Shown one piece after another: positions 33,457 through 46,191 of a stretch of DNA of 64,000 bases. Position numbers and translations under genes: made by a program. The stretch covers positions 372,001 to 436,000 of the forward strand of contig JADNYV010000003.1 in NCBI GenBank assembly GCA_015501055.1, in the 5' to 3' direction. Positions within the stretch are counted from its first letter, which is position 1. Every line of letters begins with the position of its first letter. The notes beneath the pieces are model-generated. The model worked only from the letters and a program-made list of their open reading frames with translations, made no database searches and was not told the origin of the DNA. The stretch is from Mucidula mucida. Taxonomy: Eukaryota; Basidiomycota; Agaricomycetes; Agaricales; Physalacriaceae.

Positions 33457-33703
33457 TCCCAGTAGATACTCTGACCTGCGATTGATGTTTCGTCTCCGAA
33501 TGCAACGTACCCTACTGAGGCGGGATTAGCGCTGAGGAATACGATCACCGTCCGTGACACGGAGGTGAAGGTATTCAAGGTCAGAAGTGCGCTAGTACCT
33601 AGAGCATCAAATACAATCTTTCGAAAGCCGTTGCACGGCCTGTAGGCCGATTCAACTATTCTACGCAGTACAGATCCCAAGCACTAAGCGAAAGCCCTAA
33701 ATA

Positions 33704-35595
33704 CTATAAGGGTTTATATGCCTCCCACCCAACATTTTCCAGTCGTTCAACCTTACCCATCACCTCAGTTTCCAATCCGCCAAGGTAGTCCTCCATGTCC
33801 CTTACAAGATGTGGAATTCCCGCGCTTAAGATGCGAACGGCCAGTAACCCAGCATTGGTCCCATTATTGATAGCAACAGTCGCCACAGGTATGCCTCGCT
33901 AAATGTCCAAGATCAGCACGCTTAAAAGTCAGAAAGATCGCGTTAGACGTACAGGCATCTGCACAATACTATGTAGAGAATCAACTCCATCGAGCGAGCT
34001 TCCTTTGACGGGTACACCGATAACGGGGAGGGCCGTCATCGCTGCAACCATGCCGGGTAGATGTGCGGCACCACCAGCACCAGCGATGATGGTGCGCAGC
34101 CCCCTCGCCGCAGCCGACCTTGCGTACTCAACGAGTCGATTAGGCGTGCGGTGCGCCGAAACGATTGTAAGTTCGTACGGGATTTTGAACCTGTCAAGCA
34201 TTCGAGCAGCGGGGAGCATCACAGGTAAATCTGAGTCTGAGCCCATGATGACGCCCACCAAGGCTTGAGGATGCGAATGGCTCTCCGAGTGTAGGGGAGT
34301 GTAAACTTCCTTGTCTTCTTCATCTAAAAGAAGGCGAAGGTTCTGGCGTAATGCAGCGTCAGAGTCCGCCACGAGGGTGATGTGTCCCATTTTGCGCCCT
34401 TTGCGGCACTCGGCTTTGCCATAGAGGTGCACGGTGGCGCCGGGAAGTGACAGCGCGGTGGTGGTCAAATCGGTAATGGGGGCCATAGAGGTAGAAGTGC
34501 CGATGAGATTGAGCATCGCGGCCGAGGGCACTTTGAGAGCGGTGGAGCCCAGTGGTAGAGAAAGGATGGCGCGTAAGTGGTTTTCGTATTGCGACGTTTC
34601 ACATGCCTCGATGGTATAGTGTCCAGAGTTATGTGGGCGGGGTGCGATTTCGTTGATGTAGATATCGCCTGAAAATTCTAGGTAAAACATGACAATGGAG
34701 AGAAAATGCATACCGTTCTCCAGAAGGAACATTTCCACCCCAAAAATACCTGCACCTTCAAAGGTGGCGACAGCGGCTTCTGCTATGGCTTGAGCTCTGG
34801 CAGCGAGGTCTGCATGTCGACTGCGCAGAGGCGCGAAGACGAGATGGCAGATGTTTTCCTTGTGGACAGTCTCTACAGCAGGGTACGAGCACACCGTACC
34901 ATCGACAGAGCGCACTACCATCACGGCAATTTCGCGCGTAAACGGAACCCATTTTTCAGCGTATAGTGGTCGTGACTGAAGAGTCGAAATGGCGTTCTGT
35001 ACATCATCCAAGTTGCGAAGCACGTAGTTTCCTCGACCATCATAAGCCAGGACCCGACTCTTGAGCATCAAAGGAAGGCCAAACTCCTGGGCGACTGCGG
35101 TTATCGCATCGACAGAAGAAGCCACGTCCTTGAACACTCCGACCGGGCAGCCTTTCGCTTGCAGATGTTCTTTCTGACGAAATTTGTCTTGGATGATGCG
35201 GATGGTGCGAGGACTGGGATGTATAGAGACCTGCCCTTCGACGCTCTCCAACGCGTCGACATCGACATGTTCTATCTCCACTGTTAGAATGTCAACTTGG
35301 GCTGCGAGATCACGGATTTTCTGTGGATCGGTGAACGAGCCGTCGATGTGTGAGCCCAGATAAATCTGCTTTGCGGGACCTGCATCACCCACGTCAAGGA
35401 TGACGACTGGGATATTCAGAAGCGACGCGGATGCAGCAAGCATCCGCCCAAGCTGACCGCCGCCTGGAGATGAAGATGATTAGCCACGTATCAGGCATGA
35501 CGGAAAAGCTAAAGACGTCCTTCGTTAGACTGGTATGTCAGGCTAATCCAAACACATACCATACCCAGAATGCCGACTTTTCTTGAGGACGACAT
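33704..35595 (-). CDS. ADE2: Phosphoribosylaminoimidazole carboxylase (PurK-PurE fusion)
   Basis: Converts AIR to CAIR in purine synthesis. Exons 35595-35565, 35463-34714, 34668-33953 and 33898-33704 give 563 residues (yeast 571). The PurK half: [32 protein letters not shown]-grasp segments [14 protein letters not shown] and [16 protein letters not shown], and [16 protein letters not shown]. The PurE half: [43 protein letters not shown], and the last exon [19 protein letters not shown]. Intron 1 (35464-35564, 101 nt) is twice the normal length and looks like an intron nested in another intron's donor. All other introns are 45-54 nt. No broken frame. Confidence 0.96.
35464..35564 (-). other. 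ADE2: Candidate stwintron (intron within an intron) in ADE2
   Basis: Read on the minus strand the intron starts GTATG|GTATGT. An inner intron of 51 nt (donor GTATGT, branch GTCTAAC, acceptor CTTTAG) can be removed first. This leaves GTATG joined to CTTTTCC, a 50-nt outer intron with donor GTATGC, branch GGCTAAT and acceptor CTCCAG. Both parts match the 45-55 nt norm of the window. Confidence 0.55.
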
Positions 35596-35894
35596 GAATT
35601 TAAAGCAGAGTGTTCGCCAAATTTCTTGCTCGATCAGTACAGATTCCGAATCAGTACGTAAGCACGTGCCTCTCGCGTCTGGCTCGCGTTTGCGTTGGCG
35701 CGTTGGGCGGTTTGCTTAGACGAATCGGCCACGTACTGAGTACTGAACCCATCATGCATCATGTTTGAACTTACACCATTTATGGGAATATATTCAGAGC
35801 CTAGCGGCTGCTGTTCTCATACTATTGGCTGTGGTACAAATGCAACTTATACAATATGCAGGAAATAAATTATGCAGAGATTCGAACTTGTTTC

Positions 35895-38800
35895 CTACCA
35901 GGTATCCTTGTCGAAGCGCTCCAAGATACTAGTTGAGTCTTCCACATCCTTCTGAGCCTTCTTTCTCATATAGAAGATCGGACAGTCTTTACTTTCGCAC
36001 AAGACATCCTGGTCACAGGTGAACAAAGTCACAGCTGGTAGAACAATGGCAACGTACCTGATGAAGAGAGCCTTGGCATCTCTGGCATTGGGTCCAGAGT
36101 CGCGAGAAGCGAACTTGCATTTCGGACGTCGTCGCTACCTGCTTTGATATAGTTCTCCTATTCGTGGTCGACAGTTGTTGCAGACAGCGCCGTCTAAATG
36201 AATGGTAAGGTGTGCAACAGGCGAGCCATTGGACCTGCCTTTGTTGCTGTTGTTGGCGCGTAGCTGAGTCTTGCAACCTAGGCATGTTACTGTTTTGACG
36301 GCGAATTTCATGAGGCCGCCGACTGTAGGAGTCGCGATCTGGATTGTCCGCGTATGGTCCCCGGATACTACGAAATGAGAAGAGATAGTAAATAACAAGG
36401 AGTTTCCTACATAAGGAGTTCGCCTTGTCACCAAGAATAGGTTCAAAATCCTCATTAGCGGTTTGGACAATTGATTTTCGAGGTAATATCGAGTATCGAT
36501 GGGAACATTGTTCTCAAGACGTAAATCGGATCCTCCGATTTCTCGTATGCAGCAGCACCTGGTAGAATATTAGGGACTCCGACAATTGTACGCCGAGAAC
36601 ATATTCGCCTTTGATGCCTTTAATGATCACGTAGGCCACTCGATCACCCAGCGCTGGAGCAGAACCTGTTGACTGTTGGATACAAACTCAACCCTGGAAA
36701 GAGAGAAGAGACGAACCAGCGTCACGCTTTTTCATTCGCTTCGCTAGTTCGACGTGGGCTTGCTTTCCATCGTAATCTAGTATTCGTATTGCATTAGTGA
36801 TGGTTTCCGCGGTGCAGGATGTTACGAACCAGTCTTGGAGAGTGCCTTTGTGATAACCAGTTGAGACATGTCTACTTTGTTTTGTAGAAGGTCCGAGATT
36901 GTCTGCTTCGTATATCTAGGAAGGTCAGGTGACATCCTCCATGTATGGTATAAATAAAGACTCACTCTTCAGCTCCCCGAACATCACGATCTATCAGCAT
37001 CTTGTGAAGGCAGGTCTCTATGACAGTAGACACCAGTCGACAGTTGTCTCGACGGACAGTCTGCAAGGGGCGAGTGTCAGAAGGCATGTGAACCAAACTG
37101 GCTTGAACGAACCTCTATGCCTTTTGAGTCCATTTTGTCGTACTTCTCAGGACGTGTCCAATACAGACCAGCATAGCGTTTTTTACTAATAAGCAAATAG
37201 GGGAAGTAGACTTTCTCGAACTCCAGTTTGATGGGCTTCACGAACTTGGCCGTAACCAGTTCGGCGGCCTCTGCACCAAGTTCCATCACTCGTTTGAGAT
37301 CGGAAGGCCCAAATTTGACCATGACTGAATCCGTATCACCGTAGATAACTGCGGCATCATGAGAGAAACCATTAGCCGTGCTATAGTGAGCTTCTACTTC
37401 CTAAGAAGTTATAAGAGACGTTGAACGAAGCATGATGCAAAAAAACAAACCGCTTTTGTTTTCTCGATCATTTGGCGACCATAGGAGGTCACGCTGGATG
37501 AAATCGCTAGACACGGTAGTTTCCCGATAGTGGCACCTGTGAAGCCATATACTGAGTTCGCACTGATCTACGCAAAAGGCTCAGTTCCTGCTACACATTT
37601 GGAAATATAACTACACACCTTCAATGCCAGTTGACGACCATCAAGCACGGCGCGCTTGAAAGGATCCGTTTCCTTTTTCAGATCAGCCTTAGCGCGCTTT
37701 CTCGCAGAAATGAGATCTTCGAGAACAGTGGGTAGTAAACCTTTCCGCTTGCTGGATTTGACAAAAAAGTCTACAACAAACATGAGCATGATTTTGTGTC
37801 AACATGAATTCATACCATTGTTCGGCGTTTGGGTATAATCAACATCTTTGACCAGCTTCAACGATCAATCGTTTGTCTGTCGAGGAGAGTCGTGTAGCAT
37901 AAATTGTGCGCCATCATGATTGACGGGTACAAAGAGCTAAAATCCAACGTCGCGATTGGCGCATCGTAGTAGGCTTTCCTGGGTTCAATGACCGTAGCTC
38001 CTTCGTACTGATCGTCCGAGCCTGAAAAGAGTCAACTTTGGACCGATGCTTAAACTGCTCTGACGGACCTTCTCCTTTCAAGGCAGGAATGACATAACCT
38101 TCTTCATTGGCTTTCCTGAATAGCTGAGACAACACTTTGATAGATTGCCCCCTCGCAAGAAGGTAATTGAATGGAACTCCGGTGACCCTCGACATCTCGA
38201 CATAATTCACAAAGCACATGAGTTTATCGAGAAGGCGTTGAGGTAGATAAGCATCCTGAGGAATTGCATTTAACACGGCAAGTATAAGCATCCAAGTATT
38301 CACCGACCTTCAGACAGTAAACAGCTAAACGTCTCCGCGACTCGGCAGTTCCGTTCTGGAGATCAGTAATGACAGAATGATGGACGTCTTCCTTTTGTTC
38401 TCCCAAGAACTGCGCGCAGACTGCGTTCAGCGTATAGCTACGTAGTTTGTGCTCCCTCTGCATGAACTGCAGGACATCGAGCTGTAAGCGGCCATCCAAA
38501 GGGGTGTCTTTCGAGTCACGTTGACCGTAAGCCTTGGAGGAGAAGTGTGTGCTCTGCGTTTTGGTTTCCACATCTGTTTTCATATAGTTTGAGACCGAAT
38601 ATCGGACATGCAAGAATATAACCTTACTTCGCAGCCGACCAAGAAATGGAAAGTCTTTTATCCTGAGCGCCCTGGCGCGATCTAGAAGGTACGGGAAATC
38701 AAATCCAGCAATGTTGTAACCTATCACAACGTCCGGATCGACTGCTTCAACAAAATCTCTCCATTGCTGGAGCATATCGGCTTCGCGATTCGAGGAGATA

Positions 38801-40282
38801 ACTTGAGTGCCAACAATATGTGAACATGACTGAAGTGTGAACACATTGCGGATGAATGGCTGAGAATCGCCTAGACAGAACTCATTTAGGAAATACACAT
38901 TGTGAAGATTGCGAAGCACTACCTTGACGCGTTACCATATTTGCGATTTGAATAACCGGATCCTTGTCGGGTTCAGGAAAGATGCCTTTACGTCCAGCGC
39001 ATTCGATATCGAAGCTAAGAATGCGAAGCGGAGCGATCTTAGACCAATTTCCCTCGGGCGCATGCGATTCAAAGGCGTCCCATCTACATAACAATTAGTC
39101 TCCTGCACTGTTTATGCACGAAAAATCCACCTCATCTTGATCTCAATTTGACAGTGCGACCGTTTATCAGCATCCGAAACAAGTACGTATTTGGAAGGGA
39201 GGACGGTGACCCAGTTCATGCCTACGAGCTACCAATCATGGATATCAAAAAGCACACAGAGCCTTCATGACTTACCTTCGTGTCTACCATGAACCGTAAC
39301 GTGTACGCGATGTTGCTTTCGAAAGTGGGTACGGCTTCATTATCTGAACGAACGAAATGGCCATGGAAGTTACAGATCTTCTTCTCGAAGAGGCGTATTT
39401 AACGAACGATCATGAGCACAAGATCCAGAAATCGCAACTAGAATCGACTTATCTCTGACTTTTGGAACGTTGCGCTGTTCATTCAAGGTGATTTGATAAA
39501 AGGCACATAGTCGTCGCTTTTGTACCCCCACAGGTTGCGTCTCTTGACAATTTGTAGGTTCGTAACGGCAGACGGTATACCAACAGTGTCCTTTGAAGCA
39601 GAGTTATCGTATCATCAGTGTACTGATATCATGGGACTTACATTCAAGTACTGACAGAAATCCACAAGGTCGTCTTGCAAGAAACCCCTTGGTTGAGCGA
39701 CGTAGAAGTATGGTGAAAAGTTTGTGATGCGGGCCATCACACTGTTGCCATGCTACGATGATGAGCAAACCAGCCAGCAAAATGCGGGTAGGGGGCCTAC
39801 CTCTGTGACGCCATACATTCGAAGGATAACCTCACCGCGGTCGTTGGCCTCCTCGACATCGATTTGCTGGAAAACTTGAACTAGGTTCAGGCAAGAGGTT
39901 AGAGGAGAGCGATAAAGCGCACCTAGTGCGTCCTGTATTGGATCCAGAGCTGGTATGGGAGGACGCGACCACTTGTCGGCGCCACCTTCCGCATCTGTTG
40001 ACAGATACGTTTAAGAGAGGTACGATGAGAGAATTACGCGACGCACTCGGAGCATCGCCAATTTCGTCCTTTAAACGCGCCAATATATCAGTGAATGAGG
40101 GTTGCTGAGATCCTCCCAAAGGGGCGACATGTCCCAGTCTCCGTTTCTTCGAGGCCGGCTCGTCTTTCGCGTTAGTGGCCTCTCTGCAAGGAAGTCGCGT
40201 TCGACTAAGTCGTCTCATCGAAGCACGCCACGAACCTTGGTCGTACTAGTGGTACATTCTCTTTGGCGGTCAGCGAGGTCAT
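35895..40282 (-). CDS. POL3: DNA polymerase delta catalytic subunit
   Basis: B-family replicative polymerase with 3'-5' exonuclease, working mainly on the lagging strand. It starts [15 protein letters not shown]; many short introns follow, and the stop is at 35895-35897. Exonuclease motifs: Exo [16 protein letters not shown], Exo [22 protein letters not shown]. Polymerase motifs: motif [18 protein letters not shown], motif [18 protein letters not shown], motif [15 protein letters not shown], plus [16 protein letters not shown]. The C-terminus has the two cysteine clusters: CysA (CKTQLRANN to VCNNCRP) and CysB ([12 protein letters not shown] to [16 protein letters not shown]), the latter being the Fe-S/B-subunit binding site. 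The last exon ends [12 protein letters not shown] saw no broken frame in the parts read, but not every exon boundary was fixed. Confidence 0.95.
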
Positions 40283-40477
40283 GATACTACAGAGTGCAAA
40301 AGACGCGGTGTCCTTGTTGTGGTAATGAGGAACGCGCGACACGGTTTAGTCAGCCAATCAAGTCCTTATTTTGTGCTATTTGTACAAGCAGCTCCTAATG
40401 TGTCCAAAAGCTCCATTTATCTAGATATTCCTCGTCTCTACTTCTACAAAAGTAACATGTCATCCTAATCGCAATAA

Positions 40478-41482
40478 TCATGAATCCAAGAATAACTGTT
40501 TGAGCAGAAGAATGGTGTCCAGAGGGCTCTTCACCGAATGTCCAACAGTTCTGGGATCGCTGAAGATTTCGTGGTCATTTCCTCCCTAAATGCTATGAGT
40601 TCAGCAATTCTTCTAGCAGGATGACGCGTACCTTGTGAGTCTTGTCGCCAAAGAAGTGAATTTCTTCAAACCCTTCGTCTTCAACATGACGCAAAGCGTA
40701 GGTTTTATCCCAACCATTTGGGAAGATGTCGAATGATATCTGACCACCGATGGCAAACGTCAAGCCACAATCCGCAAATTTCTCCTGCAGCACTTTGACG
40801 AAAGCGGCTCGTACTTGATGGATCTAATGCCACAAGTGTTGATTGAGCACGTATGAAATTTGGTGACAGTTTATCACCTTGTCAAATTCGTCGAATGCAT
40901 TCCGTTCCTCTGTCCTGCATGTATGTCAAGAACGACACCATTGACGTTGTTCGATGAACACACGATGCATTTCGCCCCATTGGGCTGACGTTTATCATAC
41001 CGTTGCGGAATTCAACGAACGTGCCGCTGGTCAATAATGAGCGTGATCCTACTATCTACGAATGGGCGTACCGTTTGATTGGGACATCCATGTCGGCAAT
41101 GTAATGGAGGATAAAGTTGACGAGCTTCTTGTACTTTTCTTCGCCGAGGTACTTGATGAACGACTGGGACTCTAAGGGTTTGCCCAGTTTGAAAGCAGTT
41201 AGGCCATTCTCAGCAAAGCCGTAGTCGAAGTCGTTAACGGGAATCTGCTCTGAGATCTTGACAAAGTCGGAGCCCCCAACGAAACCAATCGTCAATTTCT
41301 TTCTCAGCGCATGAAGTACTTCTACCATCTCGGGCGAGATGCCCTTAGGATGTCTACCGTCAGCGTGGCAGTATATGCGTAGACGTGAGGAGACAGACCA
41401 GACGAGCCGGAGTCAGCGTGCCATCAACGTCGAAGAGGACGAGCTTCTTGATAGGCCTGTCTGCAAATACTGAGGAAACCAT
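40478..41482 (-). CDS. SEC53: Phosphomannomutase
   Basis: Cytosolic enzyme interconverting mannose-6-phosphate and mannose-1-phosphate, supplying GDP-mannose for N- and O-glycosylation and GPI anchors. It starts [20 protein letters not shown]; the HAD-family nucleophile is in [12 protein letters not shown]. Later exons give [79 protein letters not shown] and [12 protein letters not shown], then [20 protein letters not shown] and a C-terminal [10 protein letters not shown]. About six exons with introns near 50 nt; lengths agree with the roughly 250-residue family. Acceptors and frame are clean throughout. The neighbouring glycosyltransferase is also a mannosylation/secretory gene, but this may be chance. 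Confidence 0.95.
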
Positions 41483-41870
41483 GTCTCAATGAGAAGAGAT
41501 GAAGTGGAAGCGAAGTTGCTGGTCAGGGTTATATATCCGGAATCACGGCCCGATGTGCCGCCACCACGATGAACACGTTTTGACGCGTCGACAGTTCACC
41601 TATTTGACTTACCCGCGTCTTGAACGATTCGAAGCAATTACTATTCTCAAGCGTTTGAATTTCTTGAAACTTTGTGGGTAACCTATGTAGATGATGACCC
41701 GGATAACATTGCATGTTAACCGATTCGTTATGCGTACATCTCTTCTTCTACTATAGTGAAAGCGCATGTCCACAGCTTATACACCAAAGTGCGCTACGAG
41801 AAACGATGGGCTGCAGTAGACTTGCAGAGACAACGGTCGAGAATTCGTCGTCCTAACGACGAGAAGATGC
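41483..41870. other. Intergenic, divergent
   Basis: 5' space shared by SEC53 (minus) and the glycosyltransferase (plus). No motif stands out. Confidence 0.4.
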
Positions 41871-43279
41871 ATGACGTCAACGCCAGTCGATGATAAATTT
41901 GGACACAAACGACAACACTCAACAACCGTTCATGTCATGAACATCTCTTTACGCACCGGCTTTCTTTGTCTCTTCGTTTGCGGCGGATTACTTTCTCTCT
42001 ATGGATTGTGGCCAACCGTCTCCGTGAACACCAGCACAGAGGTTCAGGTCGACTGTGGCCCCACCAAAACAGAGGTCATCAAATCTATCGAAACCGTGTA
42101 CATCCAGACGCCGGCTGTCCTCGAGCCCATAGTGCTGACGCTCGTCATGCTCGGTCCCGACATTGGTCACGAAGGAAGCATTGCAATCAAGTCAGCACTG
42201 ATGCACACCAGTCGACCTCTCAATTTCCATCTCATTTGTACGCCCGAGAACATCGAGTATATGGAGGGAAAATTCGCGCTATTTGACCGACCAGTGTACC
42301 CAGTGGAGGTGACTTACTATCCCATCACTCCGGAGCAAGTGCAGGATAGAGTCCACCGGGCTGGTATCGGCGGCAACTGGAACCTGCTCTCGAAAGTTTT
42401 CATCCACGAGCTTCTTGTCGACATAGACCGCGCCATCTTTATAGATACGGACATGATATTTGTTGTCGATCCGTTAGAATTGGTGCGTACCTTCACCGAC
42501 CACATTTGTCATTCAAACTTGCTCCACAGTGGAAAAACTTTGCGGACTTTGGTGAAGACCAACTTATGTCGTTCCCTACCATGGGGCCGCAATCACATGC
42601 AGGGAAAATCTGCAGCTGCGTTATGCTGATGGATCTTGCCAGGATGCGAGACGTTCAGTTCATGCCCTCCACACTCCTTCCCGCGCGAGAGGCACTCGCC
42701 TCCTCTGCCTTTGCCCGAGGACAATCCGAAGGCCTCCAAGTCCTGTGCACAAAGGTGAAATAGAACCGTTTGATCCCATGAATCCATGGTTTGGTGACCA
42801 AGGTATCTACCACGTCGTTTGGCATTTCATTCCGGAACGCTTCCGGGATCTCAGCCAGCGCTGGGATGTCAATTTCTGTCGACAGCAATGGGGCCTCAAA
42901 CTCGGACATTGGGGCGAGGACAGTGAAGAGGACATGACAGAGGCAGAGCTCATCAGGTCTCAGATCCGACTGGATGGAACCTCACAAGAGGGCAAGATGG
43001 TCAGCCCCGGGATATTACATTACAACTGTCAGCCTGGTGCCGGCAACGATGTGTGGCTCTTTGAGCAAAACCATACCGGAGGTTCCCACTTTGGGCCCAT
43101 GATTACTACGACATTGCGGTACAAGTTAGTCGCTTCGTTGGTTTTGTGTATGTGTTGTGCTAACATAGTCACGAAGGTGGGCATGGCTCAATCGCGGCGA
43201 TGGGTCAGCCACTGTTCATACTTCTATCAAGTCCGACGTCCGCTGGTGGGACGAGCGACTGTATAACGCACAGCACTAG
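41871..43279 (+). CDS. LARGE-like type II membrane glycosyltransferase (GT8 fold)
   Basis: It starts MTSTPVDDKFGHKRQHS with one N-terminal membrane anchor (FLCLFVCGGLLSLYGLW, about residues 33-49), as in Golgi type II enzymes. The catalytic part reads LTLVMLGPDIGHEGSIAIKS, LNFHLICTPENIEYM, NWNLLSKVFIHELL and RAIFIDTDMIFVVDPLEL; the D-T-D is the metal-binding DXD. Exon 2 from 42530 continues WKNFADFGEDQ and CVMLMDLARMRDVQF. At about 42680-42760 the frame must change to reach HKGEIEPFDPMNPWFGDQG: either a one-base indel, or a poorly marked intron (for example GTTCAT 42658 to GAAG 42731). The last exon (WAWLNRGDGS to DERLYNAQH) follows a clear intron. Donor and acceptor sugars are unknown. Confidence 0.75.
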
Positions 43280-43472
43280 TTCTGTCTGCACTGATTTATC
43301 GACATATATTTGTAGCATATCCCCTCATTTAGAATATACCCAACCCCAGGAAAGCGATTGAAGTACAACAAGGATTGAAAGCATAGTACTGACTACATAA
43401 TCATAATTCGCTATACCCTCGTACTACTTGATGTTGCGTTCGTGCCCAGTACGCGTAAACGGAACTTACATC

Positions 43473-46191
43473 TTACAACGCGACACAAAACTGACTCGAA
43501 TCATGAAATAGCGAATCAACGAAACGAATTACTATTGGAATACTTAGAATATAGATAACGTGAGCTCTGTCCTTAGGGAACTCAACATGCACGTCCCCGG
43601 CGTTCCAACGCACTAACATGTCCACAACCCTATCCCTCGCTTCCTCGATATCCTCATCATCGAAGACCTTCCTGCCCATGATTGTTCTTAACTTGTACCC
43701 GCCAAAGTCATGATCCGTCAACGTCGGGCTCGGCGGGGGGCTGAGTAGGATAGAAACCCCTTCAGCGCCTGAGCCCAATACAGCAGAAGGGAAGATCCTG
43801 CGGTATAGAACAATCGCGGAGAGCAAGGTCCAAATGTCGCTCTCCAGACCATCGGTAAATTCGCCATTGTCGATGTCAACGTGTCCACCGTTCCAAACCT
43901 GTTCAAACACGTCACCCAACTGAGCCATTCTGCCGCCTAGAGAGCGGGCGGAATCAACAGTAACTCGACGTGCTTCCTCCTCTTTGTCGTTGTTCGCATC
44001 CAATTGAAGAGGAACGACCGACCCGACAAACATAAGGGTCGAGTGCTTTTTCAACCGTTGCAGTAGAAGACTGGAAGCGACAACACCGATGGGAGTGTGG
44101 CGCGGTTCCCTGTGCATTCGATTAGCCTTGACAATGACCGCAGCTTCTTCGACTCCGACGGATGCGAGAACGAGACGTTCGTAAGCGCATGCACGCCCCT
44201 GCGTTAATCCGTTATTGCGAGCGGCTTCCCAAATGCTGGCGGCACGGCCTTTTGCTAGAGGACACAATAGCATAGCCAAAGTCGTCAAGTCACCGGCACT
44301 CGCACTGAACCACGGAAGGTGGGCACGGAGGTGGTAGATCGTGAACAGCCTTGAGGCAAAAGACGTTTGGTCTATAGAAAGATGAGCGAGGCAAGTCAGA
44401 TGTCGGATGCGACACAGACCTGGATTAAAGATACAAATCTCCCCAAGTCGAACCCAAGCCCGTTGTTCCAATCCTTTCTCCTCGAACGAGTCGCCCTTAC
44501 GTCCCCATCCGAGGGCTTTCCTCAACTTCTCGGTTTCACCCTGCTTGCCACGATTGGAAATCTGAAGAGCGGTAGACAAGCTAGCGGTACGCGTAATCTT
44601 TGCTGGTGTGTTTGTAGATTCGCGTTTGACGTGGCGGAACGAATCACTTTTGACTCGAGACGTGAATTTGCCAAACCATGGCCAGAGAATAGATGCAAAG
44701 ACAAGCACGGAGACAACGAGATGAAACGCTTGAATGAATGTTTGGTAGCCGTTGACAGTGGTATGTGGCTTCGCCCCCAGAACAACACCTTCATGAGTAG
44801 CCGACGAAGGGGGAGGCGATGACGTCAAAGGATTGTTGAAGAAGGAGAAAAGCGCGAAGGTTGCCAAGAGGTATTGGGGAGCCTGCGACTGCGGTGCTAT
44901 AGCGGGAGCAGACACAGGTTCTGGCATCGTCGGAGGCGGTACGACCTTGCGAGGACGTCCACGTTTTCTCTTTTCCGGTACCATACCAGGAGCTGTAGGT
45001 GCAGCGTTGACGGGTGGAGGTGGTGGGGATACCTTGGGCTTCTTGCGTTTGCGCTCCTCTTCCTCATCATTGTCATCGTCATCGGAGTCTCCGCCATCTT
45101 CGTCCATACCGTCAACTTCGTCCTTCTCTTCACCACCAAATTTATCCTTCCATTCCCTTTCCCACGCGTTTAACAAAGCAGGCCCGCCAACTAGACCAGA
45201 AAGCAAAGCTTTTAATCCGTCCTGCTCCCGTCGCAGACGTAACTCTCGTTTCTTTAGCACGCTGATATACTCCACAGCCTTGCCAAGGACATTGGCTTTG
45301 CTGCACTTCCTGGCCACCTTGACACCGTCAACGAAACCTCTCTCATCAATGGTGTCCATGCCCTCTTCAGCCCTGATCTTAGCCTTGGTACCTTTGCTCT
45401 TCTTGGAGCCATCGTTCCATTCAAGGACGCGTAGGGCCGGAACAGCCATTCGGAGGGATTGGATGCGAGCGTTCAGGTTCGTTCGATAGCGGCGTTCAAT
45501 AGTGGTATGGGAGGTCTTCGGCCGCGACGACATCATCATGGTAGTAGCGCCTGTATTGGGAATCTCGGAGGTTGTTAACGTGGTCTGACCAGACGAGGGA
45601 GGCGTTGTCGGTGGAGGTGTAGATGCCGCCGAAGATATTGAGGACGAGGACGACGATAACGCGCCGTCTGCAGAGTGTGATCAGCATGGAAGAAATGGAA
45701 CACGGTAAAGCGGACGGACTCGTTGGCAACGCCATCATTACACCAGCGAATTCACGAACTCTTTGTGCGAGTTCGGCAGCTGGATCTGTGAGAGATTCCG
45801 AGCTAGACGAGACAGAGCCTGAACCCGACGATACCGAGAGACGCCGAGGGAAGGAGCTCATATCCGAGGAAGAAAGGGAGGAGTTGCTCTGCAACTGAAA
45901 TGTGAATGGGAAGTCGTAGTCGAAGTGAGGTTTTGACAGTAAATCCGGTTCAATGGAGGGCTTGCTGAGCATGCTGGGGTCAACAACCATGGGCGAGTTG
46001 CTGAAATCCATGCCCTGGAAATCCGGAAACTCCTGCCAAATGGATGACAGCTGGGACCAGTCTGTTGACACTGGACTATCTTGTATCATATCCTCCTCCA
46101 GAATGAAATTTAGGTCCAGTGGGTCATTTGAGTCAAATCCCGACGACGAGCCCGACGTGGACTCTGACGGGGAGGGAGCAGAGAAATCCAT
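43473..46191 (-). CDS. SRE1: SREBP-type membrane-bound bHLH transcription factor
   Basis: Fungal SREBP: an ER-anchored factor released by proteolysis under low sterol or oxygen to induce ergosterol genes. The N-terminus is an acidic/serine-rich activation region (MDFSAPSPSES, then NDPLDLNFILEEDMIQDS). The bHLH reads SHTTIERRYRTNLNARIQSL; the tyrosine in ERRYR is the SREBP hallmark. The loop is long, followed by ANVLGKAVEYISVLKKREL. An AT-hook-like RKRGRPRK and acidic runs follow, then two hydrophobic segments (LLATFALFSFF and FHLVVSVLVFASILWPWF) flanking a short loop, as in SREBP hairpins. The long C-terminal domain is intact. One intron joins exon 1 to the bHLH exon; its donor is uncertain (near 45740 or 45707). 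Confidence 0.9.

Noticed and set aside
43985..45490. Several open frames on the plus strand opposite SRE1
   Set aside because: They mirror the acidic and serine-rich codons of the transcription factor and show no domain of their own.
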